This document shows, piece by piece, positions 57,000 through 64,000 of a stretch of DNA of 64,000 nt. Made by a program: the position numbers and the translations under genes. How positions within the stretch are numbered: the stretch's first letter is position 1; each line of letters starts with the position of its first letter. A model generated the notes under the pieces. That model was not told the DNA's origin and made no database searches. It saw nothing but the letters and a program-made list of their open reading frames with translations. This stretch comes from Micrasema longulum (Eukaryota; Arthropoda; Insecta; Trichoptera; Brachycentridae), in contig JAGVSM010003498.1 of the NCBI GenBank assembly GCA_022494885.1, positions 62,001 to 126,000 on the forward strand. Direction: 5' to 3'.

Positions 57000-57250
57000 A
57001 CAGAGAGAAAAAACATTTTCGAGAAGAGAATATAGAAGTCTAAGCATTTACAAGGTTTATGACCTGTAATTGGCTGGTTTAAGTTGGCACTTTACACACT
57101 GTAACACTCACCATTCTGCCCATGTTTAAACATCCAAGTTTCCTCAATTCTTCAATACGGAGGAAATCCAGCCTGTCTGCAAACATTAGAACATACTCAA
57201 AACATTGTCGAATGGATTATTTATTAAATTTACCAATTACTCGCATGCAG
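57000..57250 (+). repeat. R1 copy, plus orientation
   Basis: aaatttgttgcaacagagag starts the copy, then gagaagagaatatagaagtc, gcatttacaaggtttatgac, tggctggtttaagttggc and ccattctgcccatgtttaaa follow. Unit sequence resumes with atccagcctgtctgcaaaca. Confidence 0.75.
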
Positions 57251-57375
57251 CGGCTTGCAAACGAATAGTTTGATGATATAGATTTATTTTATGTAACGCC
57301 TTTAATGGCCAAATCGGTTAAGTCCTGGGCTCTGGAAAATAATCAATAATATTTTTTATCGAATAATTTACGAAT

Positions 57376-57465
57376 CGAGTTGTGGTCCCGTAGCTATTGT
57401 CCCGGACTCGTGGCTCAAAAGTCCGTGGTTTGAATCCCTCTCTACCCTAACATGATGCTCATTTT
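57376..57465 (+). repeat. SINE-B head and start of body
   Basis: agttgtggtcccgtagctat, cccggactcgtggctcaaaa, a box-B-like gtggtttgaatccctctcta and aacatgatgctcattttat follow SINE-B order. Confidence 0.6.
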
Positions 57466-57959
57466 ATAATAGTCAGTGATGTGCAACTAGTTGAGAATGG
57501 CCCCTTAAAATGAAATATTTAAGTAAATAAAAAAACCGCAAATATTGCTTTAAAAAAAAAACTCCGAATTCAATTAAATATTTGATTTTCATTCTTCTGT
57601 TTTTTAATTTAGTTTTTGTATAGTAATTTGTATTTATTTTGTATTGTTTGTACTTGCTATTCGCGTAAACCATGAAGTAAAAAGCGTTCGGACGTTTATA
57701 ATCGAATGAAGAAATATAGCTCATGGTGGTTTTGTAGTAAAATGTGATGAATATATATTATTATTTTAAAACTTTAAACGTTACGTATCTGTTTACACAG
57801 TAAGTAGTACTATGATATTGTGATAACAGCTTAGAAACAGAACACAATAAACTTGTACATTGTTCAAAAAATATAATTGATTACATGCGCTGCATAAATC
57901 TTCACACGAATTATCAACACAATAATAGCGAATGTGGTATCATACCGTAGAAAAACAGC

Positions 57960-58760
57960 GACGGTTATAAATTAATGAAGTCTTAGTGTGAAGCCTCCGC
58001 AAACCCCTAGGCGTCAATTCTGAAAGGCTGGAATCTTATGGTTAAAACGAAACCGCCGAACAAAAAAGCTCGATTAAAAACTTGCTCGGTTTTCAGCATT
58101 ATTTTGTAAAGATTAGTGTTTTTATTTATGGGTTATGTAAGGATGTTAAATTCGATTCAGCGCAGCCTTGCTTGCCTCGGATGGTGCGAATCTTTAATGC
58201 TAATGACAACGGACGTTTCTCGGATAAACGGACTGGCCGAGCCATTTAACTGCCCGCGACCGATCGCTAATGGGGTGCCTTCTCATAGCGCTTGCCCCAG
58301 AAGGGTGGCGGGGAAGGAGATTCACAGTACACTGTTTATACCGTGGATAATGTACGTACTCCAATCTACCTGAGCAGATTCAAAATATTCGAGAACATTC
58401 GATATTCTTTGGGTGTTCCATGTCCGTTTGCCCCGCACCTGCCGCCAAACAAAATCGTAACGTTTTGTCATATAAAAAACCCGATACGTAATTCTACAGT
58501 TGATGAAATTATAATGGACGCGATGAACATAATTGCGTAGGAATACACTTTAGAAGTTTGTTATTATCTATAAAATGGCGCTTTATCTGCAGTTCCAATC
58601 TACCTCCAAATATTTTTTGAACGATTTACGGTTAGGAGGAAGGTTTTCTAAACTGTAGAAACACGACCGTGCGCCGCGCAATTAGCTTAATGGTGTATTT
58701 TGTATGACAGTAATAAAGCCAGGTAGGCAGCGATTACATAAAACTGCGCGAATAATTATT
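57960..58760. promoter_or_regulatory. GC-enriched single-copy island
   Basis: Richest at 58140-58340 and near 58420. Two overlapping plus frames (58116-58373 and 58292-58540) have no domain. Stretches such as ctgcccgcgaccgatcgcta are unique in the window. A conserved non-coding element or part of an unseen transcript is possible. Confidence 0.3.
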
Positions 58761-58764
58761 TCTT

Positions 58765-59430
58765 CATTACGCGTGGAATCGTTTCTCAGCCGAGAATACA
58801 ATGAATTCGGCATTCATTTGACAAACTTTATAATAATAATTATGTAGGTTCATATATACAGATACAGATACGTACCTGAGAATTGATTTTGACTTCCTGA
58901 CGTTTACCACAAAATCCATTCGCCATTTGATGCTTTGACAACTATGATTTTCACTCAACATAATACGTATGATATTTACAAAATACCAAATTTTCACAAC
59001 ACTATTAAATATTTTCGGATGATAGATATTATACAATTCTATTAATTTATTGTCAACTTTATATACGTCTCAACACCGGGAACTTTGAGCGATATATTAC
59101 TTATGCCCCGCAACATTTTACGTAGTAACCGAACTGAAGAATAATTATTATTATTCCAATAAACTCACTACTAACATTGCAAGAATACTGCAAATGCGTT
59201 ATTAAGATATTTTAGTTACAATGTAAATAATATTTTGTTTTGACTGTTGAGATTTTTTGTAGAATATAATAGGCACGTGGACGTTAATTTAGCAAAAACC
59301 GGAACGTTTTAAATGCCTCTCAATGATATTGATGAACTGTTTTTTACATACCTGAGTTATTTTTTTACGACAAATCTTGTTTTTATTTTTGATAAATAAA
59401 ATCATTGAGATATAATACATAAAGAGCTAA
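58765..59430. other. AT-rich DNA with nothing recognised
   Basis: No gene or repeat with a partner in the window. Confidence 0.4.
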
Positions 59431-59439
59431 AAAGTCGTC

Positions 59440-60700
59440 CCCAAAGGAAAGGGAATGACCAGCGGAGGGAGCATATTACGTCGACTTTGGCAAGCAAAAC
59501 ACGTAGTACAGTAAAAAAACAAGTACTGTTTACATCGGCTTACTGTAGGTTATATTCGGTATGTCGCTCCCTTCCGCATACGGGTCACCTTTGTTTGTCG
59601 TTTCACTATACACCCGACTAACCCAGCAGGACAGAGACTGGAGATAACTCACGAATGATAAGTACCGGTAGCATATTAATAAAACGTTTTTGACATTAAA
59701 ATAGCTATTTTCAACAAGTATTGATTTAGATAAGAACATTACTTACCGATAAAAGATTATACAATTGCTTTTCCAGATCGATTTGTGCCGTATCTTAGCG
59801 TACGGCATTTTAGTAATTACGAGGAGAAAAGTAACCGGCAACTGCTCGCAACAGACTAAACTCCGTTTTACCAAACATATGCCAATTGGCCTTAGGTTAA
59901 GGGACCATATTTCGAACGCTCATATTTACTTTAGTTATAACTATGTACCTCAATGCTTAAAAATACTTTTTCCTTTATTTTTTAAGTTTCGCATTCAATG
60001 AGAAATAATTTATTTGTAAACGAAAGAAGGTTTTTTTTTAATTTTCTTAATATAACTCTATCCTCTTAAATGATTTTCTTTAAAATCCTACCCACCAGGA
60101 AATTTAACGCGTAGGCACACAAGACTATATTTTTATATAAAAATATACGTATATATTATACCACTATTAATATATTTTAAATAAAGTTCGCAGTAGGCAG
60201 GATGAACTTAATTTTTAAGTTGCAAAAAAACTTGGCTTTCACAATTTAAATGGTAGGTACAACTGTGGTATTTCACTTTTACTTTAAGATGACATCAAAT
60301 GGCGGCATCGGTGACTATTTAGTGTCAGTTTTGCGAAAACATTTTTTGTGAAAATGCTTTAACGCGAGTCAGGAATCACAAGATGGCTATTAACAATGTG
60401 AATCCCTTCACAATAGGATTAGCCGTGTTTGGTGTTAGGGATACTATCTGCTGACGCGAGAGTGACAGATGAAAGGGATGTTATGACACATCCAAGGCTC
60501 AACCACGGCCCATTGCGGCCTGAAACTAATCTAAACTTGTCATTATTCTTTGTTAAACATCCCGATTTTTTCTGGCAAGTATCACTTGGGTCGTTTAGGG
60601 CTATTTTTCCGCAATATTAAAGCGCGTGATATGCATACAAACGTCGCATAATACGTACCAAGTGTCATGCGCAGCTAAATGTCGACCATTATAGTACGCT
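59440..60700. other. Mixed single-copy DNA, partly GC-richer
   Basis: 59440-59660 and 60300-60660 are GC-richer. Short frames (59765-60001 plus, 60429-60620 plus) have no domain. Nature unknown. Confidence 0.25.
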
Positions 60701-60704
60701 TCGG

Positions 60705-61270
60705 TTCTGTTATGTACATATGTTCACACACAAAAACATCGATCAAATTAAGAGTAATGATTATGGATATTTTATTATTCAAAATAAAGAGCCTTACGGT
60801 TGTAATTATATAGCCGTTATCCGTAACCATTAAATATTCCATTAATTTATTATTGGATACTTTATGGCTGATCAAAACGATTATAGCTTTACCTTTATTT
60901 TATGAGAGTTGTCAATAATTTCGTATTTCCTATTTGCGTTTGTTTTATTGTGATATTGATTTATTGTATAAATCTTCGATATGTTTGTTCACAATATAGG
61001 TACATAAACGAATAAAATTATTATATTGATGTTTTTTGTCGAGATTTCTTGATAAAAATCCACGGTTAGTGATTTTGATATGAATAACACTAAAATTCCT
61101 TGGGTAAGTCGTACTATCTTTTTATATTCTACCAACGAGTGCATTCGCCAAAGAAGATATCTTCAGGACTGGTAAATCGTTTGCATTTTTAACATACTAA
61201 CTTACTATTTTTTACAAGTTTTTCTGAGAAAAGAACATCAGGTGGGTAAAAACTAAAATAAAAATACTTA
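60705..61270. other. AT-rich DNA with nothing recognised
   Basis: No features supported. Confidence 0.4.
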
Positions 61271-61271
61271 A

Positions 61272-61920
61272 TAATATATATTACAACAGAGATTGACGGG
61301 AATATAGAATTCTAGGCATTTACAGCGCTTATGATTTCTTATTGGCTGGTTTAAATAGACACATTACACACTGTGTAACATTTACCATTCTGTCTATGTT
61401 TGAACATCTTTATTACATATTTATTACATTATTATGACAGTATGCTTTTTATTGTTTCTACTTGCATACAAAAAAGCGTTGTTTATTTTTTAAATTATTA
61501 CCCACTGTGTTTGTACTTACCTGTATATTTTTTTTTAAATGCCCCTTGGGCGTAATGTAAAATTAAATAAATAAAATATTCCTTTAATTCCTCTATAAAT
61601 ATTGTTGATAAAACCAGCTGATTCTAAAAAAAAGTATGTATAAAAATGAAAAATATTTTCAGGCATTGCCTTGTATGTAGGTGAAATAATTCGGTCAGAA
61701 TGTCACACGCATCAATAAGGATTTCAGCTCTTAAACTTTAGAAAGAAGAAAGAAGAGAAGGAATAAACTACAGACGTACAAACGTAAGCAAAATGGTAAA
61801 AGCTACATATTGTGTAAGGTAGCCATTTAAACCAGCTAATGAGAGGTCCTTGTAAATGCCTAGACTTCTATATTCCCTTCTATAAAATTTTCTTTATCTA
61901 TGTTATAATACATTGAGTAT
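61272..61920. repeat. R1 copy with inverted ends and a nested LINE tail
   Basis: The left arm begins atattacaacagagattg, then gggaatatagaattctaggc and atttacagcgcttatgattt. The right arm near 61840-61913 is its inverse (gcctagacttctatattccc to atgttataatac). Between them the unit (ggcattgccttgtatgtagg, gcaaaatggtaaaagctac) is interrupted by a LINE tail at about 61425-61583. Confidence 0.72.
61425..61583 (+). repeat. LINE 3' tail nested in R1
   Basis: cagtatgctttttattgttt, ttgtacttacctgtatattt and atgccccttgggcgtaatgt precede an aaattaaataaataaaat tail. The same blocks occur in inverse at 49655-49815. The R1 unit continues on both sides, so the LINE came later. Confidence 0.7.
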
Positions 61921-61924
61921 TTTT

Positions 61925-63225
61925 ATTTTAGTTTTTACTTACCTGATATTGTTATCTCTCAAACTTAGTAAAAAAAAATTGTATAAGTGTTAAAAGTTCC
62001 AAAGATACTACGCGAAGTCGCGTGTAAATAAATTAAATAATAAAACTTAATCAAGTAATTTTATTGATATTTATATTATTTTATTAAAAAAAAAAAAATG
62101 ATGTTATCGCATTGCTAAGTAGTTTTGCTTGTGTAAATTAAATTTCAATTTTGCATAACTGAAAAATTATAATGGTTAGGCAATACTATTGAAGCAAAAA
62201 AATTAACTTTTGTAATAACTTACTTGTATCCGGGCTGCGGTTCTATAATTGTCTTTTGCTACTAAAATCAGTGTTAGTGGTTTGTTGACTAGTTGTACCA
62301 GTTGCAAGTTTAAAAAAAAGAGAAGTGTATTTAAAATGAGATCGTATTATAAAGAATATGAAAATTTAAATGCAATAAAAAGATGCCAAATATTACAAAA
62401 AATGTACCGTGGTAGTATGAACGTTGGGTTATAAGTTTTAATTATTTATCAAGCACGAGGTCTCGAATTGGTTTCGTGACACGATCAAGACCACTGAATA
62501 GATAGTCAAGACAATATTCATAATAGTAAAAAAATTCATAGCAACTCAGCTATGTTACTGCAGACTTAAGGCTAGTATCTAAAGCGGTAGAATACCGCAC
62601 CAAAAGATAGTAGTGCCCTGTGAACCATTAAGAGTACAAAATATAAATAAGATTAGCCTTTCATAGTGCAGCGTTTGGAAAACTCGTTAGTTTAAAGAGC
62701 CAGACATAAGATAATTTGCAACGATTTGATTTATTTTGAGAATCAAATTTACTTACAAGTACGTTGTTTTTAGATGTCGTTTAAAACTAGGAATACATAA
62801 TAAAAGAACATATTTAATGTGATAGAAACGGCCAAAATAGTGTAAAATAAAAATTATCCTGCCAGAAAATCATTATTTATTCATTTATACATCAACGGTA
62901 ATTACAAAAAAATGTTTTACAGAAATAATCACAAAATTGAACAATAATTAGGTAGTACAGAATATGAAATAAAATAATAAATATAAACTAAGCAATTAAG
63001 TAAACATAAAGTATAAAAAAACAAAAACAAAAAAGAAACATAACATCTCTAAATAAAAATTAACATCAGAAAATCTTATGTTCTAAATACGAATATAATA
63101 AAGTAAAGATAAAAATAAAGGGGTTAGTATTCAACTAGGTTATAATAAAAAAGAAAATTATTGCAACATTAGTACTTCATAAATAATAAAAAAAAGTTTT
63201 TTAGAGTATTAAGAAAACTTAAATG
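61925..63225. other. AT-rich DNA with nothing firm
   Basis: A 61-codon frame at 62249-62434 is Lys-rich by composition. At 62875 a ttatttattcatttataca run may be a minus LINE tail. Nothing else. Confidence 0.35.
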
Positions 63226-63236
63226 GTCTAAATAAC

Positions 63237-63300
63237 ACCTTTATTTTATCAGTTGGTTGGAAGAAATAGCCATTTGGCAATAAATCCATCAATGGACCAT
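63237..63300 (+). repeat. LINE 3' tail fragment (CR1/L2-like)
   Basis: tttattttatcagttggttg, gaagaaatagccatttggca and ataaatccatcaatgg match the tail at 48465-48530; no A-rich end follows. Confidence 0.55.
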
Positions 63301-63632
63301 AGGGAAATATCACATCTTACGAATACCGATTAAAATATATGAAATGGATTAAGAATAATGGATATTGTGGAGAAACGTTTTCATAAATAAATGTAAAAAA
63401 TAAATTCAATAAAAATACTTTCGAAGAAAAACGCGACTTGTTTGGCCTTGGTTGTTGTGACGTTAAGATTCGTGATAATGTTCTGAACAAAATTCAATAA
63501 AAAGGTACAAAAAGAGAAATATTTTGCTGTTTATATTATGACCAACACGTTAAAATAAAGAAATAAAAAAAACACCTTCTCAAGGAAACAAAGGTAAATT
63601 TAATAATAATAAGGTAAAGTTAAATTAATATA

Positions 63633-63800
63633 AGCATTTGGACATACTCAAACATTGGTGAATTAACTACCTGGTAAAAGAAGAAGTATGAAAATTGGAA
63701 AATTGTTTTCATGCGTTACATAGTAGGTGATTTGGTTCAGCCGGATGAATCTCACCCACGTGATAAAGATTTCAGCTCTTTCACTTCACAAAAGTCAACG
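63633..63800 (-). repeat. R1 partial copy
   Basis: gcatttggacatactcaaac, ggaaaattgttttcatgcgt, tcagccggatgaatctcacc and ctttcacttcacaaaagtca belong to the first half of the unit; it stops before the gacaggtcat core. Confidence 0.65.
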
Positions 63801-64000
63801 ATTAATAATTTATTTTTAAATAAATCCATTAGTTTTACAAAAAAATAACGAGTTGACATTACATTTTAATTCTTTTAATTTTTGTTCAAATTGATTTCCG
63901 CACCTATGTATCCTGGGAATAGGTGAGTGAATTTCGAAGTTGGTTCGTGAATTGTTACAAAAAAATAATTATTTACTTCTAGTGCGCCTACCAGGTATTC

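Noticed and set aside
1..64000. CRISPR array or bacterial operons
   Set aside because: Repeats are dispersed, long and diverged, with no regular spacer pattern, and the window is clearly eukaryotic.
1..64000. Integrated virus or LTR retrotransposon
   Set aside because: No gag, protease, integrase, capsid or long direct terminal repeat was seen; all reverse-transcriptase traces are of non-LTR type or uncertain.

Overview
This window is AT-rich eukaryotic DNA, most likely from an arthropod and probably an insect. The evidence is a dense mixture of decayed non-LTR retrotransposon tails, tRNA-derived SINEs, hAT/pogo-type miniature elements and a Helitron helicase relic, with no operon-like or bacterial gene structure. 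I could not assign an order from sequence alone. I see no complete host protein-coding gene, rRNA, true tRNA, CRISPR array or virus. Almost every open frame longer than 60 codons is either a transposon relic or chance; two short frames (46808-47021 and 48620-48905) remain unexplained.

Layout. 1-6.3 kb: a SINE cut by the window edge, a 5'-truncated RTE-type retrotransposon with a perfect 14-bp target-site duplication (TSD), a GC-rich single-copy island, a hAT-type element with a perfect 8-bp TSD, and a reverse-transcriptase C-terminus. 6.3-11 kb: mostly featureless AT-rich DNA. 11-16.3 kb: an RTE relic, a second copy of the same hAT-type family in inverted orientation with its own 8-bp TSD, a Helitron Pif1-like helicase pseudogene interrupted by a repeat, and a minisatellite-bearing element. 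16.3-24.9 kb: four miniature elements (one about 1 kb with an 8-bp TSD), an RTE relic and a LINE 3' end. 25-38 kb: SINEs alternate with GC-rich single-copy islands, which may be conserved regulatory DNA or exons of unseen genes. 38-51 kb: a LINE with a recognisable YVDD catalytic box, a head-to-head SINE pair, another LINE C-terminus, a candidate small-RNA hairpin and an unknown open frame. 51-64 kb: repeat family members, a second minisatellite element, a GC-rich island and AT-rich filler.

The most distinctive feature is a repeat family, here called R1, present at about 12 places. Its hallmark is gacaggtcataagccctg and its reverse complement. Copies occur as simple units, as long inverted repeats, as a 393-bp tandem arrangement and nested with other elements. 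One copy splits the Helitron helicase, so R1 has been mobile. I do not recognise R1 as a named family.

The parts relate as a transposon community: autonomous LINEs and a Helitron are represented only by dead relics, while short non-autonomous elements (SINEs, hAT-type, pogo-type and R1) are the most numerous and best-preserved insertions. SINE-A and the RTE-type LINEs share a TGATGA-type 3' end, which suggests that RTE machinery mobilised SINE-A.
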